DNA from: Sabethes cyaneus
Lineage: Eukaryota; Arthropoda; Insecta; Diptera; Culicidae
Length of the DNA: 64,000 nt
NCBI RefSeq assembly: GCF_943734655.1
Contig: NC_071355.1
Coordinates: 210,327,103 to 210,391,102 of the forward strand
Direction: 5' to 3'
The translations under genes and the position numbers were made by a program. This document shows, piece by piece, positions 11,509 through 23,540 of the stretch (the stretch's first letter is position 1; each line of letters opens with the position of its first letter). The notes under the pieces are model-generated. The model had not been told where the DNA came from. It did not search any database and was given only the letters and a program-made list of their open reading frames with translations.

Positions 11509-11812
11509 GCCCAATAATGCCAAGATGTTGTAGATGTCGGAACGGGCGTATCCAGCGTCCACAAAGTGCCGCACGATGTCCTTTTTCGACGCGGCGGCGT
11601 ACCGTTCTTTGAATGCGCACACTTCTAAACGGAATAGCTTCACTGTTTTCGCCAACACGGTTAGAGTTCGACTGATAGAGCTGTAGACTTTTTTTTTTTG
11701 CAAATAAGCTAATATAATTACCTTCCATGGGAAATTTATCAAACTCAATTAGCTGTCTTAATTTTTTTATCACCATCCGAAAAAGTCCATGCATGTTTTA
11801 ATGCATACGTTA
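11340..11812. repeat. Palindrome made from a mariner-like transposase N-terminus
   Basis: Plus strand 11352-11480 reads MAKTVKLLRSEVCAFK; minus strand 11670-11510 reads the same protein start and continues RYAAASKKDIVRHFVDAGYA, a helix-turn-helix of the Tc1/mariner type with the sequence SDIYNILALL. The two inverted pieces are separated by about 10-40 bp around 11500, giving a near-palindrome with arms of about 160 bp. A further piece at 11768-11812 extends the arm after an 80-bp interruption containing a T11 run. The plus arm has an early stop; neither arm is functional. Confidence 0.75.
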
Positions 11813-12150
11813 CAACGTACCACGTATCATATTTTCATGTATTTCGGGGCAGCATGCTATGCAGTCGAACGCGAACAGCTATGGCAGATAATGCACGAGT
11901 ACGGTTTCCGGATAAACTTACGCGGCTGATTAAAGCCTCCCTGGGGCAAGTGATATGACGTGCGCGTTTCGGGGTCATTTTCGAGTCCTTTCGAATCGCG
12001 CAGAGGGTTGCGGCAAAGGGATAGACTGTTCTGTATGTTATTCAACATCGCTATTGAAGGTGTGATCCGGCGAGCGGGCATCGAAACGAGAGGAACGATC
12101 TTCAGTAACAGTAGCCAACTCCTAGCCTTCGCAGACCACCCCGATTTTTA

Positions 12151-12343
12151 CTACACACTTAAAAAAAAGCACCGGAGTCGGCAAGATTTTGCCGAGATTT
12201 GGACAGCCGAGCGTTCGGTAAATTTTTTATGATACCAAACGTTAGTAAAGATCCGTAAACGTCGATATGCACCACCGAAATTTTCACCGAACACTCGGTT
12301 GTCCAAATCTCGGTAAATTTTGCCGAGTTTTTTAAGTGTGTAG
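12151..12343. mobile_element. 193-bp MITE with CACACTTAAAAAA termini
   Basis: CTACACACTTAAAAAA at 12151-12166 is the exact reverse complement of 12328-12343. Beyond the outer TA, inner sequence is also inverted (GCCGAGATTTGGACA-like pieces). It sits in the RTE copy between the FADD region and GAAACCTTGGGACGGCG; the sibling RTE at 52100-52125 reads straight through this point, giving an empty site with a single TA. Confidence 0.8.
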
Positions 12344-13244
12344 AAACCTTGGGACGGCGAAATACTCCTGAATATATGATTAAGATATAATCATATATTG
12401 CAATCGTCTATACTGCTTTATAATTCACAGTCATGAATTGTATATGAAGACACGCACGACTGCAAAACAACTTATTGTTCACTTCGGTTTGACATACTCC
12501 AATCAATATAGAATTCCAATGTGAAATTGACACGAAAATGATATAATGTGTACTTTCTATTACGATTTTGTGTTATCTGGGAGGCTAGAAGGATTGGGTT
12601 AAAAATAAATGCGTCGAAGACCAAATGTATGATAGGAAGAGGCTGCAAGAAATCAACGTTTGGCTCTAACGGACAGTGACGCCGATGAACTGATAGTAGT
12701 TATTGAGTTCATATATTTGGGATCTCTGGTCACCACCGACAATAATACGAAGAGATTCAACGACGCATTCAAGCTATAAGTCGAGCAAGACGCTTCGATC
12801 AAGAAGCATACATCGCCGCTTTGTGCTGACGATATACAAAAAGCTAATCAGACCGGTAATCCTCTACGGACTTGAGACTGTAACTTTGCTTACGGAAGAC
12901 ATTCGTGCACTTGCCGTATTTAAACGAAAGGTGTTGCGGACTATTTTTGCCGGAGTACGAACAGATAGCGGAGAGTGGCGTAGGTGTATGAACCACGAGT
13001 TGCAGGCACGATTTGGAGAGATTCCCGTCATACACCTGGCGAAAGTTGGGACACTATGGTGGCCGGCCACGTTGCAAGGCTGCCGGATGACTGTTCGCTT
13101 CTAACCACATTGGTACCAAAAATAACGCCAAATGTGCCAAGTTGAAGCTGACTTGAGTGTGTCGAGGCGCCCAACGAATTAGCGACGAGTAGCCCAGTAC
13201 TGAGTTCAGTGAAGAGCAATTCTTGATACGGCAAGAGCCACCCC

Positions 13245-13600
13245 GATGAGGCGCAGGAAATTTACCATGACAGTGATGTACAATTGGTGCTAGTACTGGT
13301 AACCTGCTCACTGACAAATCGATGGTAGTAACCGGGGGACAGTAGCACATCCTGACGCTGTTTAGAATGGAGAGGTAAGCACGGAGATCAGCAGGAACAG
13401 GATATGCATGGTAAGCGAGGGCCAAGCTGTGGAGTCACCAGCACAGGAGCCGAAAAACGGTAGGTCGGCTGGTAAGGAGCCAGGCAACCTGGCTGAATTT
13501 CTAAGCGCGGGAAGCGAGCGGCTGTACGAAGCAATCTACCGGAACATTGTTCCGATCTGAGAGGAAGAGCAAGTCCTGCATGAAGGCGAATATGAAACGC
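13245..13600 (+). pseudogene. RTE-clade fragment, linker to RT start
   Basis: Matches the complete RTE at about 48915-49230: NLLTDK-like start, LNGEV-like block, the QAVE-PTQE region, then GSERLYEAIYR followed by an EEEQ motif. Indels break the frame. It begins inside the degenerate C-terminus of the previous RTE copy and ends about 55 bp before the hAT-like element's target duplication. Same subfamily as 47250-50623. Confidence 0.65.
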
Positions 13601-13779
13601 ACTTACGCGCGTGTAGATTTACCCCTTGTAGTATTCTTTTATCTGTCAGCCCATTGACATGACCAGGGGTGGATTGACTCACCGGGCAACCGGGCATATG
13701 CCCGGTAGGCCCCCAGTACAAATTCCATCGTTACTCAAAATGAGATTTTCCAAAAATTTTATGTCAGTTAAACTCATTC

Positions 13780-14575
13780 TACGACTCACGAATGTTCAAT
13801 TGCTAGGGCCCCATAATTCATGAAATCATCCGATTTGATGATTGGAAATTCAGCTTCAAATGGGACTGTTGGGACCCCGAACTTTAGACCAAAATTCCTA
13901 TTTAAATTTATTCATGAAATCATACGATTTGATGATTGAAAATTCAAATGAAGTTTCTCATATATAAATTCAATTCTCTTTGCAGCTTTAATTTGCACTT
14001 ATGATCCCACACTCTGAAAAATACTTGTAGGAGTGTGCAAATTTTAAACCAAAGTTTCTAGGTTAATGATAAACTCATGTCATATATGTAGCTTGAATTC
14101 TTACAAATAGAATTGCCCAAATTGCCCAAATGCCACGAATAGAAGATTTAAATCTGTAATCAGGTATAACAAATAAAAATTTTTTGAATTGCATGATTTA
14201 ATAGTCTTCTAAATGTGCCTCTAAACTTCAAATTTCTGGGATGAAATGACTCCAAAACACTAAGCAATTCCTTAAAATTATGAAAGTAAAAAGTCTATTT
14301 CATGCGAAGTCGTCCTATTGTTTATAACTATTAACTTTTTGGGCCCAAGCTTAATACAGTATTATATGAGCAGGTTGAATACTTGCAAATTTAGGTAAAA
14401 TTACTATTTCACTCGAAGTCTTTCTACTGCTTATAAATATTGTTGTTGGAACCCCGTCATTCAAGAGATCATTAATTTGAACTGTTGGGGTCCAAGCTCC
14501 GAACATTGTATTTCATCCGCAGTCATTTTACTACTCATTAATATTGAACTGTCGGATTAAGCCTCATACTTAGAT
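13780..14575 (+). repeat. Degenerate tandem repeats inside the hAT-like element
   Basis: Blocks of roughly 110-130 bp recur with the pattern TATTTCA-TCGAAGTC ... TACTGCTTATAAATATT ... TTG(G)GACCCC (for example near 13850, 14305, 14408 and 14510). Copies are diverged. No coding frame is seen. Confidence 0.5.
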
Positions 14576-15790
14576 TACTTCAGTGGCGACGGTCCGTTAC
14601 CGATCCTGCGTAGAATAGATTATGGTCTTCCAGTACTCAATCCTGGACTACCATTCTCCAAACCCCTTAAACATCAACTGAACGTGCATCATCCTCGATA
14701 GAACATATTTATCTGTTGCTGGGTCTGCTCCGAAGTCTACGGCCTCTTCTTGATTCTCTACTTAAAATAATTTTGGCTACTCTTTCGTCGGGCATTCTAG
14801 CCACGTGACCAGCCAATCGCAGACTGCCACACTGTACTACCTTCATTATAACAGCATAATTGCATACTTGATACAAGTCGTAGTTCATGTGTCTGCGCTA
14901 CACTCCAATTTCCATTTTGCAAAATTTTACGCTAAAAACCTTAAGCACTCGTCGATTAGCTTCCTTTAACGTCCATGATTCATGTCCGTAAAGGGCCACC
15001 GAGATGATTAGTGTTCGCTATAGCGCCAGTTTTATGCGATTTTGCAAGCTACGGGACTTCAGCTACAAAACGTAATACGTAGAAAGCCCAATTCGCAGCT
15101 GCAATTAGTCGTTCTATTGTGCAACATACATCGTTGTCACCTGTCACAAGCATACCAAAATAAATGAACTCATCTACTACTTCATATGTATCGTTCCTCA
15201 TTCAATTCCTCTTCGGCACCAACACCATTTGGATTTCCACGTTCCCTAGTAAGTCCCATTTTCCCATTTAAGTCGCCTAAAGGCTTCTTTTCCTGCTCTA
15301 GTACTGATTTCGGTGATATCGACGTCATCCGCAAAATCAAGAAGCATGTGAGGTCTCATCTGCTATTCTAACTCATAATTTTTACTTATCCAGCGTCACA
15401 CGAATCAAAGTAACTAGTTCTGTAGGAAAACAATGTCCTAGCGTTAACTGCCACAGCGCATTTCGTTTGACTGAATCGTATGCCGCTTTAAAATCCACAA
15501 AAAGATGATGAGTCTGCTAGTTGTACTCCCGAAACTCACCAGTTACTAGACGCAGGGTAAATATCTGATCCATCGTGGCACGACCCTTATGAAAACCAGC
15601 TTGGTACTCGCCGACGAAGAACTTCGCAATACCGTCATTTTGTCAGTAAGCAGGTTACCGGACTATCATTGCACATCAGAGGTATGGAAAAATTCTTGCA
15701 TCTGACCGTTTTGTAGAAACTCCGTGTGTCGTTGCTGGCGAACCTTTCTTCTGGACCGGCGAGCACATGCACTTCTTACTGGCGTCTTTA
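14576..15790 (-). pseudogene. RTE-clade 3' half, minus strand, degenerate
   Basis: Read on the minus strand it follows the complete RTE at 47250-50623 from the linker (FYKTV near 15720) through EYQAGFHKG-like sequence at about 15600, FADDVDI-like at about 15325, to the extreme C-terminus near 14620 (YWKTIIYSTQDR, stop) and the short 3' tail beginning CGGACCGT. A deletion removes the first RT motifs (between about 15630 and 15660). Numerous frameshifts. It lies within the hAT-like element. Confidence 0.75.
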
Positions 15791-16165
15791 GACGGTGGGT
15801 TCTTTTCCCACAGCTCTACTAGGACAAACCAAAAATATTCGCAGAGTCTCTGGAATTCCTCGCATTGGAATCATGTGAAAGAATTCTGCAGAGGATTCGC
15901 ACAGAATACCTTGCTTATAGAAGCAGGGTTCTTATAAGAGAATCCAAGAGTTGAATCCCCAGGGATAGCTATAACTCGGTACGGGAATCGCATGCACTAT
16001 ATAATAAGAATTCTCTGGATTCTAAAAGCAGGAATCCTGGTCTCTCGATTCTTTTCTCTGTTCTGTCGTGTAGGAGCAGTAAGCTACTCATATATATTGA
16101 ACTATTGAGATTCTATCATTTATAAAATCAGCTTATTTGATACTTGTAATTTTGTATGTAATTAA
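15791..16165. other. Non-coding interior of the hAT-like element
   Basis: Contains several GAATCC/GGATTC-type short inverted pieces (about 15855-16040) but no gene that I can support. Confidence 0.35.
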
Positions 16166-16169
16166 CCCT

Positions 16170-16660
16170 ATAACTTGGAAACTGCAGAAATATAAATGGA
16201 TGGTAGATGAGGAAAATACTGCATTGGCGACAAAGATGCACAGTGGCACTCATCAGAATGTGGAAAGTGCTCTTTCGGGTTCGCTGAAGGACGGTCAGTA
16301 TAAAGAATCAAATATTCACGCTTCGGCAGATCCTCCAAAAACTTCATGAATACAGAACTCAACGCACAATTATTTTATTGATTTCAAAGTTGCGTATGAT
16401 ACCATCGTCCGTAAAATCATGGCCATTCTAACCTCGCAGGGGACTTTGTCAACGTGATGGTCCCCCATGCGGGCTGTTCAACATGCCGCTACAGGATGTT
16501 ATGAACGGAGCAACACACAGGCACGATCTTCAGCAAATCTAGTTAGTTCGTCTGCTTTGCCGATTAAATGAATATTGTCGATAGAACAACATCTGTGGTG
16601 GTGGCTGAACAAACTAAAACTCAAAGTAGCGAAGATTGCGTCGAAGAAAAATTCGTCCAA
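16170..16660 (+). pseudogene. RTE-clade palm-domain fragment
   Basis: Frames give LQKLHEYRTQ, then FIDFKVAYDTI (palm motif A region), then after a deletion VQHAATG, TRGTIFSKS-like and FADDMNIVDRT-like sequence near 16550, matching the order of motifs in RTE reverse transcriptases. It resembles the second RTE subfamily (10861-13105) more than the complete copy. Stops and deletions throughout. Confidence 0.55.
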
Positions 16661-17233
16661 AGTACCGTGAACCGTTAATATGACGCACACGTTAAAAAAA
16701 GGTGACTCGGTCCTAATGACGGGTAAGTTTGTTTTGTTTCGACCGTGCATCGAGCCGCTATGCTGCCCGTTCTCCCCGTACTCGAGACTCGACAATGACT
16801 GAGTCGAGTCAAGTTGCACGACATGACTTACAAAATAGAGCCTATAATCATTCGATGTACTGTCCTTGTGACGCTGATGTCTCTTGAGTAGATCCCGTTT
16901 TTTGTGTTAATCTACTGTCTTGAGAATATTGCAGACTGGAGCCCCTAATCTCAAAGACCCGGTGGGCCCTTTGGCTCCCAGTCTGCCCCTGGACATGACT
17001 ACTGAACTGCTGACAATGTCTGTTTTTCTCAGTTTTCTACGATTCACGATTATCGAGAATGAATAAATTTAGAGAACAACACAAACATTAACTCAAGTGA
17101 TTCGCTAGAATCGTTGGTTTCAGGTTGGTAAAGCTGAGTTCATTTCATCTGTACTAGAAACCGTAAAGAATGAGCAGTACATTGCATTAATTCAGGCATA
17201 TTGCGAGTATCGAATATGAGATTTCCAATGTAA

Positions 17234-17362
17234 TAGCGCTTGCTATGTTGCGTATATGGCGTATTGCGTATTTATACTGCTGCTACTCACATAACAGTTC
17301 CATCTCCATAGAAATCGGAACTGTAACGCGAATACAACGTTTACGCAACATAGCAAGCGCTA
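17234..17362. mobile_element. 129-bp MITE with 21-bp perfect TIRs
   Basis: TAGCGCTTGCTATGTTGCGTA at 17234-17254 is repeated exactly in reverse complement at 17342-17362. The interior has GCGTAT repeats. No gene. Flanks do not give a certain target duplication. Confidence 0.75.
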
Positions 17363-20300
17363 CATGAGTACCCCTATTGTTTTGTTGAAGAATAGACAAA
17401 ATCGGTCAATATCAGCTCAGATTATATTTAGAGTGCCTTAATTATTTAGTAATTTAATGCCTTAAATTACTATCATCTTCTCAAACTCATAATGATTCAC
17501 TAGGTTTGTTTTAGGAAAAGTTCATGCAAGTAACCCCAATCGCCATTTTATACATCAATACCAAACGATCCATGTATACCAAACACTTTCATAAATATTC
17601 GAAAATGTGTATTTTTCGGGAGACAGAAAACAGACTACTCTAGTTAGTAAGGTCAACATTGATCACTTTACTAAATAGACACCGCTTAAAAGGGTCCACT
17701 TGATTAAGTCCACAATGGAAATCACACACTAAACCAGGCCGGAAAACATATTCCGCACTTAGCGTTCCAATAAATTATGAAATGACGGCAAACAGTGGAG
17801 CGGATAAATTATTAAGTCCTCAACTGACATTCAAGCGGCCGGGTTTGTTACTGGTAACTTCGTATTCGTAGAATCGCAAACATTTTAATACGTTTCCAAT
17901 CACCACCGCCGTCGCATTGCAACCGACACCGGCCACAGGTTCTCTGCAGTTATGTGAATCCGCATGTCCGGCTTGAACGGTAAATTATTGAAAGCCAATA
18001 TAGAGCAAATAACCGTTTAGAAAAACATACTGAAATGTTAGTTTTGATCAGCCACTACCTACGGAACTGCCCGGGCGTATTGGCTTCACGCAATGTTGAC
18101 TGAGTGCTAAACTTTTCCCGGCTGATGCCGCGCTGTGCCGATGCCGGTGCAGCACTCGATAGGCATAATTTAATTTCGTATGTTTAATAGACAAGATAAA
18201 TAAATTATATACGGCTCGTAGGAAAAACGAACGATTCGTTGCATGGACGAGTACCGAATTAATGAAACGCACAAACGGGCCCGTGGATGGTTTAAAGCTC
18301 TTAATTGAATTTATGATTTTTTTTTGTGCTGCATGCGATGCCGGGCATGGCGGGTGACGACGATCAAAAGTGGTGTAGCGTTTTAACGTGGACGGGGATT
18401 GAAGTACCTATCCCCGGTACAAGGGCGATAATTTTTCAACTATCGCAACTCCTTTCTCTCACTCCATCTGTATCTTCTCGCCTAGGCTGTCCGCGGTCCG
18501 TCCAGCTATCTAGCTTTGTTCGTCGTGACTGGAAGGTGCACCTACCACCACCGTCGATGGATTTTAATTACTTTAAACAAATGGCTACTAATCATTTGTA
18601 TGAGCCGAATAAATGAAATTACACGGTAAGCGATTTCACGACCGGAAGTACAATCGGCTGATTGTTCGGCGGAGAGTTTTCTGCTTTGATGGGCGAAGAA
18701 ATTTATTGGTTCGGCCGAAAACGGTTCTCGAGTGGCCCACATAATTAGAGTAGTAAATGTTGTGCTGTTTCTAATTAACCATTCAATATGAAATGATTTT
18801 TTTATTGGATGGTTTTAACCATAATAATAAAAAAGAAAGCATTTTTGGAACATAATCAGAAGAAAAATGTATATTCTAACGGCTATCTCCTTCTAATCTG
18901 TACTTGAAGACCCGTGATCTTTTCGAAACGGGAAGACCAACAACGAGGAAAATCTCTTGACCCTGATAATAGCACTCAATTAATCAACTTCTTTTACCGC
19001 AAAGAAAACAAAGCTATTTGTTATCCTTTATCTCAACTTTAACTGAATCTCTGGGAAGAACGCCTTCACTTGGCATGGGCGGTAGTTTTACAGCACCCAG
19101 ACTACTTCCGAAGAAGCTTGAACTGAATCCTGAATGGATACTCCGAAGAAAAAGTTGCTCGTATGATGACAGATTTCTTTCTAAAGCTATTCCTACATCT
19201 TCGAAAATCTACGTCATGGAACCATGCTGCGACTAATTTTCGGGTTAACCTCGTCACTAATGTGCGATATTCCCATTTGGGTTTTCTCGGTTTTCAGGCA
19301 GAATCGACAACGCCGTTGTCGTGTCCTTTTACTTGCTCACTCCATCTCTTCGGTTCGTCCCTTGCTGTGCTGTCCCTCTGTGTTTTCAAAACAGTGCCCA
19401 GCATAATCCTGTCCGAATAATGTAAATGGATGTAAATATTTTTTCACTCCTCATTTCGCCGAACAGGAATGAATCTAGTTTTTCTTTCTGTTTTTTTCCT
19501 GCTTTGTGCCGTTGAACGCAAACTAACAGACCACATACAGGTGTGAAATCGAGCTCCTAGGAAAAACTGAATGCCCCTAGGCGAGGATTTCACTGGTTTG
19601 CCTCTATTTATCTCTCCGGTCCCGGTCCCGGGAGGATTGAATTTATGATCCGTACGAGAAACCCCGAAAAGCGATAATCCAAAGGTGTGACGAATCGCCG
19701 ACGAGGCCGGAATGTCTGGGACACTTCGGTTTCGGTCGGCCAAAGGCCTGCATAGTTGAAAATGTTGTTTGTCAGTTTGTTTTGATTGCACCGGGAACGA
19801 GAGAAGAAAGAGATCGATTGACATTGAGATAATCCGTGTGATGCTTTGGGTGGTAATGGGATTACTAGAGGATAAAAAAGTGTTTCTTGCTAGCTCTGCC
19901 ATGCGTTGTTGTTACTGTTGTTGTCGTTAGTCATTGTCCTTGAGCGGATTGTTGCAATTTAACAACATTAATTGACTTTCCTGAACGTGAAGGTTAGGCT
20001 GACGCGTGGAGAAAACGATTACAAAGTGTGACTTACATTTAGCTCACAGCGTGAATCAAAACTGCAGAACTTAGCGTAAAAATTTTTCGATTTAAATGTT
20101 CTAAGGAATTATGTTACACATTTGGAAAAACGATTTGCAAAGTCAGATGGCATCTCGATCGTTACAACCATCCGTCATCTGGACTTGTTAAAACAGCCCT
20201 TATGTTTTGTGCTCTCTGACGAAAGAATGTAGGTCAAACAGCAACAGCTTTCCTCGAGTCAATTCAAGCTTCTATTGTTCGTTCACTCCACGTATCCTTT

Positions 20301-21607
20301 TGTGCAGACAATAAGAGAATCGGAATAAATCTGAGATCCTTCACAATAATAGCCTGGGTATGGATGTATCGTCCCCTTTACGGTAGAGATAAGCGGTGTG
20401 AAACGTTTTAATTGCACGTTTTGTGATTTCAGATCCCTTCTGCTGGCACTGTGAACAATCGTCTCAAGTCAACAACTCAACAGTCGTAGACCGTTAAAAA
20501 CATGTTTCAGTTACCGTCATTCAATTCGAGAAACCGACGGGTTTGATTCGGTGCGTTTCACAGTACCTACCGTGGAACATGACAATATTTTCGCCAACTT
20601 CTGAACTCGGTAATATGATACAAACATAAGCTTAGACATGGGCCCTAGCTTACTATCAGCAGGGCGGTGGGTGGTAACGGCCTGTCGGGAAATCGGCCCC
20701 TTCCGTATAGCTAGTCATTATCGAGTTGCATTGTTGGTTGTTGTCGAATGCGTTTCGTCGCGGCAAGACTTGAGACTTGGCCGACGGCGGCGGCGGCGGT
20801 CTTAATCGAGTGTCTATGTGAAACCCACTGCCATTAAAGCTGTGCTGTGTGCCGATTGTCAGTCAGAAGAGACAATTAGCAGGTGAAATTCCGAATGCCC
20901 TCGCGAGCGTTTCGGTCAGAGGAGTGCAATTACCAAGCGGCCATCGGACCCATCCCTCATCCAGTGCACTGCAATGGCGGCACATTCTGCTGTGTCACAC
21001 TGTTGATTTGTTGGATAGCAGCAATAGGAAAACTCGAGAGCCTCGAGATTGTAGCGCGTCCAACCTTACATGCAGCGACTAACTGATTCGACGGTCATTT
21101 CCGGGAACTGTTTGTTTTTCTTCGATGTCAACTTGGAGCTGTAATTTGGCGGAAGAGAAACTCTGTGAGTTGTAATTTTCGCTGAAATTATCTTGTCCCT
21201 ATGAAGTGCTATCATTAGCAGGTAGCGTACGTCCGACGATTTCGTTGGAGTTTGGCGAATTGTGACTGACTTTTTTACGTTAAAGCATTAGTGATTGTTG
21301 TTATTATTCTGTGCTTTTATATGTTCAGCAACAGTTGTCGTAAATTGCAATTTTAAGAAATATTCTTATCGATCCTGTTAGAATCCAGTTATTCATCAGT
21401 TTTCAAGGATTCCCAATGAACTGGATTTACATTTTATTTATTTCCAGTATACAAAATCTCAGCTTAATCTTCTTAAATTTGCATCCGTGTTAATGTAATG
21501 TACAACCATGCCACACAAAAGCTTTATTTTTCACAAAAATACCAATCATTGCTACATGAAAATCGATTTCAATGACGATTCCGCTGTAGCACTTTTTATG
21601 TTAACAC
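17363..21607. other. Low-copy intergenic DNA, no gene recognised
   Basis: GC content is higher than in neighbouring repeats, especially 17860-18150, 19440-19760 and 20640-21100, and I find no internal repeats. A minus-strand frame of 152 codons (19902-19444) starts with an ATG but shows no domain, and short plus-strand frames near 20850-21086 are also unremarkable. A (GGC)n tract lies at about 20784-20798. This could be regulatory DNA of a neighbouring developmental gene; that is a guess from composition only. Confidence 0.4.
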
Positions 21608-21772
21608 TAGCTGACCCGACAAACTTCGTATTGCCACAAATTAACCTGTGTTGTACATAAACCATGAATCTCGGATGATCTCTGTCACAATCTCGAGTTT
21701 TGCAAGTTTCTGAGGACCTTAGATTCAACCTTAGATGATTCATTTTGGCAGTTACGTAACTATGAAAGCATC

Positions 21773-22052
21773 CCAGGTAACCAATAAGCATCACCAATGC
21801 TATTCAAACGCAGGCCAATAAGCATTTAAGTCGCCTTAAATGCTACTTAAATGCTATTTTGGCAAAATATACAGCTACTTTACTGACAACCTTCTTATAG
21901 TGCTGACAATGCTAATTTACAGCTAATTACAGCAATTTTGGATGCCAATGTACAACACCTATGCAGTCAAAAAGCTAATATACAACAACGTGCATTATAA
22001 AATGCCAGATACGCTGATTTGCTGCTTATGTTAATGCTTATTAGTTACCAGG
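21773..22052. mobile_element. 280-bp MITE with CCAGGTAACCAATAAGCAT termini
   Basis: CCAGGTAACCAATAAGCAT at 21773-21791 and its near reverse complement ATGCTTATTAGTTACCAGG at 22034-22052 bound a non-coding insert inside copy 1 of composite repeat A; copy 2 lacks it. Related sequence lies at 1-175 (reverse) and at 51100-51180 (right end only). Confidence 0.75.
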
Positions 22053-22599
22053 AATGGGTAGTTTAATATACAAATTTGCAATTTTTCCTCACAGTAAAGC
22101 AGAAAACAACTCCCCTGTCCCCTCATTGCATAGCCAGAAAGCGGATAGTAATATTCGCCATGATTGTACAACATTTCGCCGAATATCATTTTGCGAAAAA
22201 CCTTAAGCGGAATGTACCATTTCACGGAAAATTTTTTTGTGGAAAGTACGATTTCGCGATCCTCTCCTTACTCGCTGTCACTCGTTCCAGGAAACCCAGG
22301 TAGACCTAGGAAAACAAATAAACCTAGACAGTAGTGATTTCTGCGGGGAGTTGCCTCCCCCTAGTGGGCGGCGCTTCCGACGGCGGGTCGCCGGCAACAC
22401 TCGCGGCCGTCTCGTCCTGAATGATCTAGTGTTACTATAGATAGTTTTTGTAGTCTTGTTATAGACTAATGTTTTATGGAAGAGGAATTTCTCGAGTTCG
22501 ATTAGTTTTAGAGTTTCGCAAAAATTTCTGTTTTATTTGTATGAGAGTCCATATCCCCCTACCACAGGGGTGAAAGGTCTCTAACTATCATAAAATAAA

Positions 22600-23540
22600 T
22601 TCAAGACTCCAAAATCTCCCACTTGCCAAATTTGGTTCCATTTGCTTGATTAGTTCTCAAGTTATAAGGAAATTTGAATTTCATTTGTATGGGAGCCCCC
22701 CCCTCCTAAACAGGGAAGGGGTCTTAATTCATCATAGAAAAAATTTCTGCCCCCTAAGAGCCCCACATGCTAAATTAGGTTCCATTTGCTTGATTAGTAC
22801 TCAAGTTATAAGAAAATTTATATTTCATTTGTATGGGAGCCACCCTCTTAAAAAGGGGGAGGGGTCGTAATTCACCATAGAAAAAATTTCTGCCATCTAA
22901 AACTCCCACATGCCAATTTTGGTTCCATTTGCTTGATTAGTTCTCGAAATAAGACGAAATTTGCATTTCATTTGTATGGAAGTCCACCCTCTTAAAGGGA
23001 AGGTGGGTCATAACTTGCTTTCTAAAGAGGAGAGGGGCCTCAATTCACCATAGAAAAAATTCTTGCCTCCAAAACCACTTGCATGTCAAATTTGGTTTCA
23101 TTTGCTTGATTAGTTCTCAAGTTATGAGGAAATTTGTATTTCGTTTGTATAGGAGCCCCCCTCTTAAAGTGGAGAGGGGTCCTAGTTCACCACAGAAAAT
23201 ATTCTTGTCCTCGAAAACCTCTACATGCCAAATTTGGTTCCATTTGCTTGATTAGTTCTCGAGTTATGAGGAAATTTGTATTTCATTTGTATGGAAGCCC
23301 CCCCCCCTCTTAAAGGGGAGAGGAGTCATAATTCCCCTTCTAAAGAGGGGAGGGGTCTCAATTTACCATAGAATAAATTCTCGTCACCAAAATACCCACA
23401 TGCCAAATTTTGTTCTATTTGCTTGACTAGTTCTCGAGTTATGCAGAAATTTGTGTTTCATTTGTATGGGAGCCCCCCCTCTTAGTGGGGGGAAGGGTCG
23501 CTAATCATCACTAAAACCTTTAATGGCTCCAAACCTCTAC
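22600..23540 (+). repeat. Minisatellite, about 6 units of 142-176 bp
   Basis: The core TTTGGTTCCATTTGCTTGAT recurs with a lead TGCCAAA near 22625, 22769, 22911, 23087, 23228 and 23402. Each unit contains a C-run/G-run hairpin (CCCCTCTTAAAG then GAGGGG). The short frames across it are repeat translations, not genes. Confidence 0.85.

Larger units (their letters stand above)
10861..13105 (+). pseudogene. RTE-clade retrotransposon copy (second subfamily), scrambled
   Basis: Pieces in order: 10880 LKNNRAAGKDRIPAELYKS; 11073 YRGITLVNGAYKVFSQILL; 11190 DQIFTLRQ region; 11860-11950 LWQIMHEYGFPDKLTRLIKA; 11960-12130 with FNIAIEGVIRR and the start of the FADD block; 12590-13105 carrying EARRIGLKINASKTKCMI, FIYLGSLVTTDNN, and KLIRPVILYGLETVTLL with the terminal WRRCMNHELQ motif. 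It is interrupted by a palindrome built from a transposase fragment (11340-11812), a MITE (12151-12343) and about 200 bp of unrelated AT-rich DNA (about 12362-12560). The sibling fragment at 51880-52580 lacks these interruptions. Frameshifts and stops are numerous. Confidence 0.7.
13664..16991. mobile_element. hAT-like element with 8-bp target duplications
   Basis: GACATGAC occurs at 13656-13663 and 16992-16999, exactly flanking imperfect inverted termini: CAGGGGTGGATTGACTC on the left and, in reverse, CAGGGGCAGACTGGGAG on the right. An 8-bp duplication with CAGGG(G) ends is the signature of the hAT superfamily. Just inside the left end is an 18-bp perfect palindrome at 13689-13706 (ACCGGGCATATGCCCGGT), partly echoed by CCCGGTGGGCCC at the right. 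I see no hAT transposase; the interior instead holds degenerate tandem repeats and two RTE fragments, so it is a non-autonomous carrier. Confidence 0.8.

Noticed and set aside
19444..19902. 152-codon minus-strand frame with an ATG
   Set aside because: No recognisable motif, mixed composition and no splice or promoter evidence; a frame of this length is expected by chance in GC-moderate DNA.
20851..20895. Core promoter with initiator TCAGTC at 20859-20864
   Set aside because: The initiator matches the insect consensus but no downstream promoter element at the required distance and no linked coding exon; such hexamers are frequent.
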